A model generated the notes under the pieces. That model was not told the origin of the DNA, ran no database searches, and saw nothing but the letters and a program-made list of their open reading frames with translations. This document shows, in pieces, positions 16,507 to 26,176 of a stretch of DNA of 64,000 nt. How positions within the stretch are numbered: the first letter of the stretch is position 1; each line of letters begins with the position of its first letter. Position numbers and translations under genes: made by a program. This stretch comes from Candidatus Pedobacter colombiensis (GTDB lineage Bacteria; Bacteroidota; Bacteroidia; Sphingobacteriales; Sphingobacteriaceae). Location: assembly GCA_029202485.1 (NCBI GenBank), contig CP119313.1, forward strand, positions 310,001 to 374,000, read 5' to 3'.

Positions 16507-17478
16507 ATGCCAGGAATAAATCAGATAAAACTACCCATAGCCGCAGATATAGCTGTCTTTGAAGAAAAGTTCAAGGCATCAATGCATAGTGATGCGCCAT
16601 TGCTAGATCGTATAACCCATTATATTGTAAAGCGTAAGGGTAAGCAGATCAGGCCAATGTTTGTTTTTTTTGCTGCGAAACTTTGCGGTGGAATCATAGA
16701 ATCAACTCATAGAGGGGCGGCGCTTGTAGAGCTATTGCATACCGCTACACTTGTTCATGATGATGTGGTGGATAATGCTTATGAGCGCAGGGGCTTCTTT
16801 TCTATTAATGCTTTATGGAAAAATAAGATTGCCGTTTTAGTAGGTGATTATTTGCTGGCAAAAGGCTTATTACTTTCTGTAAACAACTCAGAGTTCCGGT
16901 TATTGCAAATTGTTTCTGAGGCGGTGAAACAGATGAGTGAAGGGGAGTTGCTGCAGATCGAGAAGGTAAGAAGGATGGATATCAGTGAAGCACTTTACTT
17001 TGATGTGATCAGACAAAAAACGGCTTCTCTTATTGCTTCTTGTTGTGCATGTGGTGCTGCTTCGGCAGGTGCTGATGAAGAAACGATTGAGAAAATGCGG
17101 CTGTTTGGCGAAAAGGTGGGTATTGCTTTTCAAATTAAAGATGATACTTTTGATTTTGGAACCGATGATGTGGGTAAGCCCCTGGGTATTGATATCAAGG
17201 AAAAAAAGGTTACGCTTCCGTTGATCTATGCGTTAAACCGCGCAGATAAGGCAGAGAAGAAAAGAATTATAAGTCTGGTAAAGAATCATCAGGATGAGCC
17301 GGCCAAGATACAGGAGATCATTGATTTTGTAAATGCCAAAGAGGGTGTGCATTATGCCAATGAGAAAATGATCCAGTATCAGCAAGAGGCCTTTGATATT
17401 CTGCACAGCTTTGAGCCTTGTGATGCAAGGACAGGGTTGGAGCAATTGGTTCGGTATACTACCGAACGCAAAAAATAA
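16507..17478 (+). CDS. polyprenyl diphosphate synthase (trans-isoprenyl)
   Basis: A 323-residue all-trans polyprenyl synthase. It condenses isopentenyl diphosphate units into the long prenyl chain of quinones, probably menaquinone. The two aspartate-rich motifs are visible: HDDVVDNAYERRG (DDxxD, ~residue 85) and KDDTFDFGTDD (~residue 215). GKQIRP and RQKTASLIASC are also present. The length is between geranylgeranyl and octaprenyl synthases of the IspB type. Chain length cannot be settled by eye. Confidence 0.93.
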   Translation: MPGINQIKLPIAADIAVFEEKFKASMHSDAPLLDRITHYIVKRKGKQIRPMFVFFAAKLCGGIIESTHRGAALVELLHTATLVHDDVVDNAYERRGFFSINALWKNKIAVLVGDYLLAKGLLLSVNNSEFRLLQIVSEAVKQMSEGELLQIEKVRRMDISEALYFDVIRQKTASLIASCCACGAASAGADEETIEKMRLFGEKVGIAFQIKDDTFDFGTDDVGKPLGIDIKEKKVTLPLIYALNRADKAEKKRIISLVKNHQDEPAKIQEIIDFVNAKEGVHYANEKMIQYQQEAFDILHSFEPCDARTGLEQLVRYTTERKK

Positions 17479-17724
17479 ATTACAAAAAAATTAACTATAG
17501 TACCGAGTGGGATTGTGGCAATGCTACATTTCTTAGAAGAAATGCAGATTCGCTATTGATCACTTATATTCTTTGTATGGCCTGATATTTCTTAATAATA
17601 CAATTATGTTAATATTAATTATTAATATATTGATATTTTTAGTTGTTAATTGTTTTTATTATTAATTATACTTTTTTAAAGTAGAATTATTTATTTATCT
17701 TTGTTAGGCTAACTAAGATTGTTT
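17479..17724. other. AT-rich intergenic region
   Basis: A 246-bp gap. The stretch 17585-17700 is almost pure A and T, with repeated TTAATATTAATTATTAATA-like words. It contains no open frame of note and no clear promoter consensus. It precedes the Rpn-type nuclease gene. Confidence 0.6.
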
Positions 17725-18672
17725 ATGCCAAAGCAAGTTCGTATCCCCATTAGTAAAGCGGTAGAGGAGAGATCGAGGTATATCGATTTTAAAACCGACT
17801 TTGCTTTCAGGCATCTTTTTGCTAAGGAGTCGCATTTGGATTTATTAAAAGACTTCCTAAATGCGGTTTTTAAAGGACGTAAGGTAATTGAAGCCGTTAA
17901 GCTTGGTAAAACTGATCATAAAGGGAATCGGAAAATTGATCGCAGAACTGTTTTTGACATATACTGCATCAGTAATAAGGGGGAAAGGTTTGTTGTCGAA
18001 ATGCAGCAAGGCAATCGTAAGTTTTTTAAAGACAGAATCTTGTATTACACTGCAAACCTGGTTCAAGAGCAAGGTAAGTCTGTAGATGCTAACTGGAATT
18101 ATGAATTGCCTGAGGTTTATTTTATTGCAATTATAGATTTTCGGCTTGAGGATATTGAGGGTAATCATTACATACATGATGTAAGACTAATGGACGTCAA
18201 TACTAACCGACAATTTTATGATAAATTGGGATATATTTTCGTCGAGTTGCCTGGCTTTAATAAAAGCGAAGACCAGTTAATCACGAGTGAAGATAACTGG
18301 CTGTTCTGTTTAAAGCATATGAGTAATCTGAAGGAAATTCCTTTACCTTTGAGTAATAGTGATGTTTTTAAAAAACTATTTAAAATAGCAGAAATCAGTA
18401 GTTTAAATCAAAAGGATATGAATGCATACCAGGCAAACTTAAAAATAAAACGCGATAACTACAGCCTCATGGAAACGGTGAAGGAGACTAGTTTAAAAAT
18501 TGGTATTGAAAAAGGAATTCAGCAAGGTCTTTTTGAGGGACGTGCTGAAGAACGTACGAAGGTTTTGAAAGAGAGAAAAGAACTGGCAATTGAAATGAAG
18601 CGAGACAATGAGCCAATTGCTAAAATAATAAAATATACTAAGCTTTCTATTGAGGAGATCGAGCTGCTTTAA
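17725..18672 (+). CDS. Rpn family recombination-promoting nuclease / PD-(D/E)XK transposase-like protein
   Basis: A 315-residue protein of the PDDEXK_2 (Rpn) family. Rpn proteins of enterobacteria are DNA endonucleases that promote RecA-independent recombination, and recent work links them to phage defence. Visible are FKTDFAFRHLFA (residues ~20-31), the nuclease core VFDIYCISNKGERFVVEMQQ with the D...E-x-Q active-site pattern (~residues 75-95), and the helical, charged C-terminal tail ending in IAKIIKYTKLSIEEIELL. The start is the ATG at 17725. It is flanked by AT-rich DNA but has no terminal inverted repeats that I can see. Confidence 0.88.
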   Translation: MPKQVRIPISKAVEERSRYIDFKTDFAFRHLFAKESHLDLLKDFLNAVFKGRKVIEAVKLGKTDHKGNRKIDRRTVFDIYCISNKGERFVVEMQQGNRKFFKDRILYYTANLVQEQGKSVDANWNYELPEVYFIAIIDFRLEDIEGNHYIHDVRLMDVNTNRQFYDKLGYIFVELPGFNKSEDQLITSEDNWLFCLKHMSNLKEIPLPLSNSDVFKKLFKIAEISSLNQKDMNAYQANLKIKRDNYSLMETVKETSLKIGIEKGIQQGLFEGRAEERTKVLKERKELAIEMKRDNEPIAKIIKYTKLSIEEIELL

Positions 18673-18705
18673 GTTTCCTCTGGTATATGCTGGCGCGATG
18701 GTATA

Positions 18706-19470
18706 TTAAATGATAGAAACTTTAATCCCCAAACTTTCCAGTCCTTTTTTGATTTGATCGGAAATGCCGCTATCAGTAATGATATGGTCCACTTCTTCAA
18801 TGCCGCATATTCTTCCAAAGCCTCGTTTCCCAAACTTGGTTGAGTCTGCAAGTACAATTATTTTCTGAGAAGATTCAATCATCTGCCTGTTTAGGTAGGC
18901 TTCTGATGCATTGGTGGTAGTTAGTCCAAACTCCAGATCTATTCCATCCACACCAAGGAACAGTTTGCTGCAGAAAACGGTACTTAAAACATTATCTGAA
19001 TAAGGCCCTGCAACAGACGATGAGCTTTTTCTTAATAACCCTCCTAGCTGAATGATCTCGATGTCGTTATGATGTAGCAATTCAAGCGCAACATTTAATG
19101 CTGCTGTAATTACCGTTAAGCTACCTTTTGGTTTGATACAGCGTGCCATGGCCAATACAGTTGTCCCAGAGGCAATGATGATCGAGTCGTTGGCTTCAAT
19201 GAGTTCTGCTGCCAATGCTCCGATTCTCATCTTTTCTGCCGATTGCAGATGTACCTTTTCATTTACAGGTCTGTCAACTGTATAAGGATTATGGAGTGTC
19301 GCCCCTCCGTGGGTCCTGTATAAAAGATTTTTATCTTCGAGAAGTTTCAGGTCCTTGCGTATTGTTACAGACGAAACGTCTAATGTTTTGCATAGCGACT
19401 GCACATCTATAGCACCTTCTGTTTGAATTTTATTTAAAATATATTGATGTCTTTCAGCGATGTTGATCAT
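18706..19470 (-). CDS. DeoR/GlpR-family transcriptional repressor
   Basis: A 254-residue regulator with an N-terminal winged helix (RHQYILNKIQTEGAIDVQSL, with VSSVTIRKDLKLLE as the recognition helix, residues ~6-56). A sugar-phosphate-sensing DeoR domain follows: VDGIDLEFGLTTTNASEAYL and IIVLADSTKFGKRGF. Such repressors release DNA on binding a phosphorylated sugar; in the GlpR type the effector is glycerol 3-phosphate. It is transcribed divergently from glpD, which strongly suggests control of glycerol-phosphate genes. An inverted TTTCGTTTA repeat lies in the shared promoter region. Confidence 0.93.
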   Translation of the reverse strand: MINIAERHQYILNKIQTEGAIDVQSLCKTLDVSSVTIRKDLKLLEDKNLLYRTHGGATLHNPYTVDRPVNEKVHLQSAEKMRIGALAAELIEANDSIIIASGTTVLAMARCIKPKGSLTVITAALNVALELLHHNDIEIIQLGGLLRKSSSSVAGPYSDNVLSTVFCSKLFLGVDGIDLEFGLTTTNASEAYLNRQMIESSQKIIVLADSTKFGKRGFGRICGIEEVDHIITDSGISDQIKKGLESLGIKVSII

Positions 19471-19595
19471 TTATCTATAGGTAAGGCAGTAGTAATATAA
19501 GCATAATTTTTAATAGCAATGCTAATTGCGCAACAAACTTAACGGTAAAAAATAAATATGACAATTTGTTTTTTATAATAAAAATCTTTCTTTAG

Positions 19596-19629
19596 TTTCG
19601 TTTAGTTATGTTTTATTTCATAAACGAAA
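19596..19629. promoter_or_regulatory. candidate DeoR/GlpR operator between the repressor gene and glpD
   Basis: Perfect 9-bp inverted repeat TTTCGTTTA (19596-19604) and TAAACGAAA (19621-19629), 16 bases apart, inside the 199-bp divergent intergenic region. TTTCGTTT half-sites are typical of operators of several DeoR-family repressors (for example AgaR). Assignment to this regulator rests on position and motif only. Confidence 0.6.
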
Positions 19630-19669
19630 GATTGTGAAATAGTATTGTTTGAAATTGAAAAAAAACGGA

Positions 19670-21238
19670 ATGGTATTTAGCCGGGAGTCATTCATAAAGC
19701 AAGTAGAAGGAAAAGATAGTTGGGACGTTATCATTATTGGTGGCGGGGCAACAGGATTGGGGACAGCTGTGGATGCAGCAAGTAGGGGTTATAGCACATT
19801 GCTGCTTGAGCAATCAGATTTTGCAAAGGGAACATCAAGCAGAAGCACCAAGTTGGTTCATGGGGGCGTTCGGTATTTGGCACAAGGTGATATCGCATTG
19901 GTTTATGAAGCATTGCATGAACGTGGGCTTTTGCTTAAAAATGCACCTCACCTGGTTAAAGATCAGGATTTTATTATACCAGTGTATTCTTGGGTATCGA
20001 AGTATAAATATCTGATTGGGTTAAAGCTTTATGATTTACTGGCTGGAAAAAGTGGTTTTAAGAAATCATCATTTCTATCAGCAGATAAAGTCTTGAAAGC
20101 TATTCCAGGATTAAAGTCTGAAGGTTTAATGGGTGGAGTGAGCTATAGTGATGGACAGTTTGATGATGCCCGGTTGGCATTGAATCTTGCACAGACAGCT
20201 GCCGAATACGGTGGGGTGTTATTGAATTATACAAAGGTCACCGGTTTAACAAAAGATAATGGGAATATCAATGGTGTTAGTTTTACAGATACGGAGACGG
20301 ATAAAAATTATACACTAAAAGCAAAAGTGGTGGTTAATGCTACCGGTGTTTTTGTGGATGAGATTTTAAAGATGGATGTTCCGTCTGGAAAGGCAATTGT
20401 TCGCCCAAGTCAAGGGGCGCATGTAGTTCTTGATGCTTCCTTTCTAAAAGGAGAAAGCGCGCTGATGATCCCTAAAACTCCAGATGGAAGGGTACTGTTT
20501 GCTGTGCCTTGGCATGGTAAAGTATTGGTAGGAACAACCGATACGCCTTTAGATGAACATAGTTTAGAGCCGAGGCCATTGGATGAAGAGATTGATTTTA
20601 TACTAACTACTGCAGGTAAATATCTTACAAAGGAACCCTCTAGAAATGATGTGCTTGCTGCATTTGCGGGTTTAAGGCCATTGGCTGCTCCGGGTAAAGA
20701 TACCAATAGTACTAAAGAAATCTCGAGAAGTCACAAATTAATCATTAGTAAGTCTGGATTGATCACCATTACGGGTGGTAAGTGGACAACTTATCGCAGG
20801 ATGGCCATGGATGTTGTTGATAGGGCGATTGAGCTGGGTAAGCTAGCTGCAAAAAAATGTATTACACAGGATGTTAAAATACATGGATATGTTGCTGAGA
20901 TGCAGACTGGAGATTTGGGTTTGTATGGAGCTGATGCTGATGGAATTCGTGCTTTGATGAAAGCTGATCCGAAACTAAATGAAGCTTTGAAACCTGGATT
21001 CAGGTATATGAAGGCAGAGGTGGTTTGGATGGTTCGCAATGAAATGGCGCGGACCATAGAGGATGTGCTTTCGCGCAGGATGCGTTTATTGTTTTTGGAT
21101 GCAAAATTGGCTTTGATCCTTGCGCCGGCAGTGGCTAGTGTAATGGCAGAAGAGTTGGGTAAGGATGATAAATGGATAAATACGCAGGTCGAAACATTTA
21201 CAATACTTGCAAAGCAGTACTTATTATACACTTCATGA
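19670..21238 (+). CDS. glpD: glycerol-3-phosphate dehydrogenase, aerobic FAD type
   Basis: It oxidises glycerol 3-phosphate to dihydroxyacetone phosphate and passes electrons to the quinone pool. The FAD-binding fold is at VIIIGGGATGLGTAVDAASRG (around residues 20-40). FAKGTSSRSTKLVHGGVRYL and the C-terminal TITGGKWTTYRRMA follow, then the DAO_C helical domain. The ATG at 19670 gives 522 residues; an in-frame TTG at 19649 would add seven. Location divergent from a DeoR-type repressor indicates substrate-induced expression. No glpK or glpF neighbours are seen. Confidence 0.95.
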   Translation: MVFSRESFIKQVEGKDSWDVIIIGGGATGLGTAVDAASRGYSTLLLEQSDFAKGTSSRSTKLVHGGVRYLAQGDIALVYEALHERGLLLKNAPHLVKDQDFIIPVYSWVSKYKYLIGLKLYDLLAGKSGFKKSSFLSADKVLKAIPGLKSEGLMGGVSYSDGQFDDARLALNLAQTAAEYGGVLLNYTKVTGLTKDNGNINGVSFTDTETDKNYTLKAKVVVNATGVFVDEILKMDVPSGKAIVRPSQGAHVVLDASFLKGESALMIPKTPDGRVLFAVPWHGKVLVGTTDTPLDEHSLEPRPLDEEIDFILTTAGKYLTKEPSRNDVLAAFAGLRPLAAPGKDTNSTKEISRSHKLIISKSGLITITGGKWTTYRRMAMDVVDRAIELGKLAAKKCITQDVKIHGYVAEMQTGDLGLYGADADGIRALMKADPKLNEALKPGFRYMKAEVVWMVRNEMARTIEDVLSRRMRLLFLDAKLALILAPAVASVMAEELGKDDKWINTQVETFTILAKQYLLYTS

Positions 21239-21345
21239 TGGAGAATATAAAGGTGAAGCTTTGGCAAAAGCTATAACCTAATTTAATTGAGACTTAACAT
21301 TAACTTAAAATATCAAACTTGATATTTGCTGCAAATTAAAGTTAG

Positions 21346-21362
21346 TCGAAATGAAACGAAAT
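21346..21362 (-). promoter_or_regulatory. candidate DeoR-type operator upstream of susC
   Basis: Read on the minus strand this is ATTTCGTTTCATTTCGA, a repeat of TTTCRTTT words like the glpD half-sites and the AgaR-type consensus. It lies 44 bases upstream of the susC ATG, where it could overlap the promoter or transcript start. Confidence 0.5.
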
Positions 21363-21405
21363 ATTTCAAAACAAAAAGAACTAACCAAATAAACCAAAAT
21401 GCATT

Positions 21406-24400
21406 ATGATTAGAAACTCTACAAACTACATGCAATTTAAAAGACCATTTAAATACCTTGCTTTTGCCTGGATAGTGGTTTTTATACAATTGCCTCAATT
21501 GCTACAGGCCGAAACCGGGTCGGTAGCTTACCTGTTTCGACAGGAAATTGTAACTGTAAAAGGTACTGTAAAAGATGGTGTAGATAAGCAACCCTTACCA
21601 GGCGTTACCATTACAGATAGCCAAAGGAAAGTATTAGGTGTAACAGATCAGAATGGCTTCTTTACTATAAAGGTGGCCAAAGGGGCTGAAATATCCTTCA
21701 ATATGTTAGGCTTTACGGCCGTAAAGCATACAATTAATGCCAGTCAGGATAACCTAAGCATTATGATGAGTAGCTCAAGTAATGATCTTAATGAAGTTGT
21801 CGTTACAGCACTTGGTATTAAAAGGGAAGAAAAATCTTTGGGCTATAGCACTACTACTGTTAAGGGGGAAGATTTAACCAATGCATTATCTAATAACTGG
21901 ACTGATGCATTGTCAGGAAAAGTTGCCGGATTGAATATTATAAAATCTGGCGGTGGTCCTGCTGGTTCCACAAAGATCATTTTGAGAGGTGAAAATTCTT
22001 TTAACGCTGCCGATAGTGAAGCGCTAATTGTAGTTGACGGAGTTATTATTAGTGGTGGTAGTGGGAAGCTGACGGGGACAGGTAGTGGGAACTATCTTGA
22101 TGCAGATTCACCTGTAGATTTTGGCTCCAGTATTGCTGATATCAATCCAGATGATATTGAGAGTGTATCGGTGCTTAAAGGCCCTGGAGCATCAGCTTTG
22201 TATGGTTCTCGTGGTGGGAATGGCGCTATCCTTATTACTACTAAACAAGGCTCTTCAAAGCAAAAAGGGTGGGGTATTACTTTAAATTCAAATACTTCAT
22301 TCGCAACTATAAACCGTTGGCCGGATTATCAATATGAATATGGTCAAGGAGACAGAGCTACCAATGGAGATTTGTATTATTCTTATGGGGATAGTGAAGA
22401 TGGAGGAAGGACTTATAGTTCAAGTTCAGCATGGGGACCGAAATTTAATGGACAATTGTATTATCAGTATGAACCTGACAGATATAGGCTTACGGCAATT
22501 CCGGCAGGTACAGCTACTAAAACACCATGGGTAGCATACCCGAACAATAGAAAAGATTTTTTCGAAACGGCAAAGACCTTTACGAATTCACTTTCATTGG
22601 CAGGTGGAACAGCTAAGACATCAGTTCGACTATCCTACACAAATGCAGTTAATACCTGGATTATACCTAATACAGGTTACAACAGAAATACAGTAGCATT
22701 ACAGCTTAGTCATGCTGTTAATGATAAACTGACTGTTTCGAGTAAAATCAACTACAATAATCGTTGGAGTGATAACCTGCCGTCGACAGGTTACAATAAC
22801 CAAACGATTATGTATTTTATCCGTGGTCTTACTCCTAATATGGATCTAAATTGGTTTAAAGATTATTGGTTGCCAGGCCAGGAAGGTATTACACAACGTC
22901 GACCTTTCTCTTTACAACTAGACAATCCTTACCTGCAGGCTAATGAAATGCTTAATAAATCCAACAGGAATGGAATAATTGGTAATGTTAGCGCTACTTA
23001 TAATTTTAATAAAAAGCTGAGTTTACTAGTTCGATCTGCCCTTGATTTTTCGGCTGAAGACAGATCACAACGCAAGCCTAAAAATACCCAAAAGTATGCC
23101 GATGGGATGTATCGTGAACAGGATATTGTTATAAGTGAAGTTAACAGCGATTTTTTGCTGAAATATGATGACGCGATTAAAAGTGCTAATCTTAAATACA
23201 GTATGTCTGTCGGAGGGAGCATGATGCATAACAGGTATAGAAGGGATGAGTATCGTGCGGAAAAATTAATATACCCGGGTATTTTTACTCTAGCTAATAG
23301 CGCGCTTACATTGGAGGCTCGTCCTGTCCGTTCTCAATATGCGACTAATAGTTGGTATGGATTAGGTACAATAAGTTATAGGGATTACTTATTTTTAGAT
23401 GCCACTGTCCGCTCAGACAGAACGAGTATTTTGACAAATCCTATGTTTCCTGCTAGAAATAAGCCTATTTTCTATTCATCACTCAACCTAAGTGCAGTGA
23501 TGTCTGAAATTTTTAAACTGCCTTCAGAAATTTCGTTCTGGAAAATGAGGGCTTCAATTGCAGGTGTAGGTAGCGGAAGTACGACCCCTTACATGACATC
23601 TTATACTTATAGTCCAAGTATATATTTTCCTTCAGGACTAGTTAATCCAACTACTCTTCCTAACATGGATTTACGACCTTTGTTTACAAAAAGTTTAGAG
23701 TTGGGTACAAATATCAGGCTGTTTAAAAGCAGCGTAGAGTTAGATGTCGCGGTATATAAAAATAATACTTCAGATCAAATTATCCCTGCCCCTGTTGACG
23801 TTTCAAGTGGTTATAGCCAGATGTATATCAATGCCGGTGAAGTTCAGAATAAGGGTCTTGAAATTCAGCTTAACGGAACGCCTTTGAAATCTAAAAATGG
23901 GTTAAACTGGAAATCGTTTGGTAACATTTCTTCAAATACTAATAAAGTTATTAGTATTATGAATGATAGAAAGGTGCTGCTGACCATGTTTGGTGCCAAT
24001 GGTAGTATAGAAGCGCGAACTGGCGGCAGTTTGGGTGATATGTTCGGTTTCGGGTATGTTCACGCACCTGATGGACAAATTGTTTATGAAAACGGTTTGG
24101 CGAAGTTAGGTGATACTCTTTTATATCTGGGCAATTATGTACCAAAATACAAATTCGGTTTTGGTAATCAATTTAGCTATAAAAGATTTGGATTAAATAT
24201 CTTATTTGATGGACAAATTGGTGGTAAGGCTTATTCATTAACTCATGCAGTTTTGGCTGAAGAAGGAAAGCTTAAAGAAACACTTCCAGGAAGATATAAT
24301 GGAATTATTGGCAATGGTGTAATTAAAAATGCTGATGGAACCTATCGTCCAAATGATGTTGTAGCCACAAATATTGGTAACTATTACTATAGCCATTTTC

Positions 24401-24678
24401 AAAGAGAAAATATAGAGTCTAATATATTTAGGACGGATTATATCAAATTAAGAGAGGTTCGGTTTGACTATACACTTTCACCTAGGTTGATTAAACGTTT
24501 AAAAATGCAAAAAGCCACTATTGGTGTTTACGGTCGTGATTTGCTCGTATTTACAAAATGGCCTGCATTCGATCCTGAATTTGGTACTCTTGCAGACGGA
24601 GAGATTACTTCAGGAGCTGAGATTGCTCAATTCCCTTCTACCAGAACAATTGGAATTAACTTAAGCATTAGTTTGTAA
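21406..24678 (+). CDS. SusC/RagA-family TonB-dependent outer-membrane transporter
   Basis: A 1090-residue outer-membrane importer. The signal peptide spans residues ~15-36. A carboxypeptidase-regulatory-like beta-sandwich (VTVKGTVKDGVDKQPLPGVTI, ~residues 48-125) is followed by the LNEVVVTALGIKREEKSLGY sequence that marks SusC proteins. The plug carries ALSGKVAGLNI and VLKGPGASALYGSRGGNGAILI, and the beta-barrel runs to the C-terminus. SusC proteins form a bed-bin pair with SusD lipoproteins, and the susD gene starts 8 bp downstream. No STN domain is present, so it is not a FecA-type signal transducer. The substrate is unknown. Neighbouring glp and phosphodiesterase genes suggest a phosphorylated or glycerol-containing ligand (inference). 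Confidence 0.96.
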   Translation: MIRNSTNYMQFKRPFKYLAFAWIVVFIQLPQLLQAETGSVAYLFRQEIVTVKGTVKDGVDKQPLPGVTITDSQRKVLGVTDQNGFFTIKVAKGAEISFNMLGFTAVKHTINASQDNLSIMMSSSSNDLNEVVVTALGIKREEKSLGYSTTTVKGEDLTNALSNNWTDALSGKVAGLNIIKSGGGPAGSTKIILRGENSFNAADSEALIVVDGVIISGGSGKLTGTGSGNYLDADSPVDFGSSIADINPDDIESVSVLKGPGASALYGSRGGNGAILITTKQGSSKQKGWGITLNSNTSFATINRWPDYQYEYGQGDRATNGDLYYSYGDSEDGGRTYSSSSAWGPKFNGQLYYQYEPDRYRLTAIPAGTATKTPWVAYPNNRKDFFETAKTFTNSLSLAGGTAKTSVRLSYTNAVNTWIIPNTGYNRNTVALQLSHAVNDKLTVSSKINYNNRWSDNLPSTGYNNQTIMYFIRGLTPNMDLNWFKDYWLPGQEGITQRRPFSLQLDNPYLQANEMLNKSNRNGIIGNVSATYNFNKKLSLLVRSALDFSAEDRSQRKPKNTQKYADGMYREQDIVISEVNSDFLLKYDDAIKSANLKYSMSVGGSMMHNRYRRDEYRAEKLIYPGIFTLANSALTLEARPVRSQYATNSWYGLGTISYRDYLFLDATVRSDRTSILTNPMFPARNKPIFYSSLNLSAVMSEIFKLPSEISFWKMRASIAGVGSGSTTPYMTSYTYSPSIYFPSGLVNPTTLPNMDLRPLFTKSLELGTNIRLFKSSVELDVAVYKNNTSDQIIPAPVDVSSGYSQMYINAGEVQNKGLEIQLNGTPLKSKNGLNWKSFGNISSNTNKVISIMNDRKVLLTMFGANGSIEARTGGSLGDMFGFGYVHAPDGQIVYENGLAKLGDTLLYLGNYVPKYKFGFGNQFSYKRFGLNILFDGQIGGKAYSLTHAVLAEEGKLKETLPGRYNGIIGNGVIKNADGTYRPNDVVATNIGNYYYSHFQRENIESNIFRTDYIKLREVRFDYTLSPRLIKRLKMQKATIGVYGRDLLVFTKWPAFDPEFGTLADGEITSGAEIAQFPSTRTIGINLSISL

Positions 24679-24686
24679 TCTAAAGA

Positions 24687-26150
24687 ATGATGAAAAATAT
24701 AAAGAACTTTATGTGGGCTACATTATTAACTGTAACAGTTTGTAGTCCTTCATGCACTAAAGATTTCGCCGAAATCAATACAAATCCTAATGCAACAATT
24801 GCTGCTACCCCTGAGACACTTTTAGCTCCAGCTTTATTAGCAATGGTTAACAATAATATGAATAGGTCCATGCGTTTAAATAATGAACTCATGCAGGTTG
24901 ATGTTACTACTGGTGACTCAAGGGAGGTTCATCGATACATTGTTAAACCAAGTGAATCTGATTTTATGTGGAGGAATTGGTATCTGCAACTTACCAATTT
25001 TAGAGATATGTACAACAGTGCAAGATTAACGCAGCAGGCGAGCTATAAAACATTTATGGGAATTGGCTTGATATTGGATGTTTGGACAAGCTCTTTAATC
25101 ACTGACCTGTATGGCGATGTTCCTTATTCTGAATCAAATCTTGGAAAGGAAGGCCTTGTACAGCCAAAATTTGATAGTCAGAAAGATATCTATGCAGATC
25201 TGTATAGAAAACTAGAAGAAGCCAATACATTGCTTACTGAAAATGCTGATTTACCAAGTGCGCAAAGAGTTCTTGATCCATTGTATGGAGGAATTGCTTT
25301 GAGCTGGAGAAAATTTGGAAACTCCCTTTATTTGCGTCTTTTACTTCGTGCTTCTGCTAAAGTTGAATCTGGCGCAATTGACAAAATCAAGGAAATTGCT
25401 GAAACCAAAAAATCAACTTATCCAATGATTTCCAATAATCTGGAATCTGCAATATTGCCAGTTGGTTCAACAACACCTTTAATGTCGGAATTTGCCAACT
25501 ACAGGGATTTGGATTTCAGTGGTGGTAAAGGTTATACAGAATTTTTTATAAATAACCTAAATGCATGGACGGATCCGCGTCTTCCAAAATGGGCGACTAT
25601 TTCTGGTGGCGGATATATTGGAATGCCTAGTGGTTACATTAATGGTCAAATTCCTGAACCTGCATCTACATTTATGCTTAGTTTAAAAACGGACAAGCGT
25701 TTGGGGAATATCTTGAACTATGCAGAAGTTCAATTTATGCTTGCTGAGGCTTCATTGAAGGGCTATATCACAGGTATACCTAAGACTTATTATAACACCG
25801 GAATAGAAAATGCAATTACCATGTGGGAAGTAGCTATGCCGGCAGGGCATTTGGATAAGGAAGATGTGAAATGGAACGATCTTGGAGATTTAAATGCAAA
25901 AATGGAGCAAATTTTCCTTCAAAAATATTTTGCATTATTTTTTACGGACTTTCAACAATATACGGAATTTAGAAGAACAGGACATCCTTACCTTCCTATA
26001 GGTCCTGGAGTAAAAAATGATGGTAAAATGCCATCTAGATTTAGATATCCAGTCAATACGCAAGCCACAAATCCAACCAATTATCAGGCTGCAGTATCGG
26101 CTATGGGTGGAGATGATATCAATGTAAAGGTTTGGTGGAATAGACCTTAA
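24687..26150 (+). CDS. SusD/RagB-family surface lipoprotein
   Basis: A 487-residue lipoprotein that forms the lid over the SusC channel and binds ligand at the cell surface. The signal peptide ends in a lipobox (CSPSC, residues ~20-24), and the mature protein starts TKDFAEINTNPNA, typical of the SusD-like-2 subgroup. TPR-like helices are visible (for example WTSSLITDLYGDVPYSE, LNYAEVQFMLAEASLKG and QKYFALFFTDFQQYTEFRRT). It lies 8 bp after susC and 26 bp before the DUF5689 gene, so the three form one operon. Confidence 0.95.
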   Translation: MMKNIKNFMWATLLTVTVCSPSCTKDFAEINTNPNATIAATPETLLAPALLAMVNNNMNRSMRLNNELMQVDVTTGDSREVHRYIVKPSESDFMWRNWYLQLTNFRDMYNSARLTQQASYKTFMGIGLILDVWTSSLITDLYGDVPYSESNLGKEGLVQPKFDSQKDIYADLYRKLEEANTLLTENADLPSAQRVLDPLYGGIALSWRKFGNSLYLRLLLRASAKVESGAIDKIKEIAETKKSTYPMISNNLESAILPVGSTTPLMSEFANYRDLDFSGGKGYTEFFINNLNAWTDPRLPKWATISGGGYIGMPSGYINGQIPEPASTFMLSLKTDKRLGNILNYAEVQFMLAEASLKGYITGIPKTYYNTGIENAITMWEVAMPAGHLDKEDVKWNDLGDLNAKMEQIFLQKYFALFFTDFQQYTEFRRTGHPYLPIGPGVKNDGKMPSRFRYPVNTQATNPTNYQAAVSAMGGDDINVKVWWNRP

Positions 26151-26176
26151 TTAATTACCAATAAAAACGTAAAAAA

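Noticed and set aside
17725..18672. Rpn gene considered as part of a full transposon
   Set aside because: No terminal inverted repeats, target-site duplication or second transposase gene could be seen around it.
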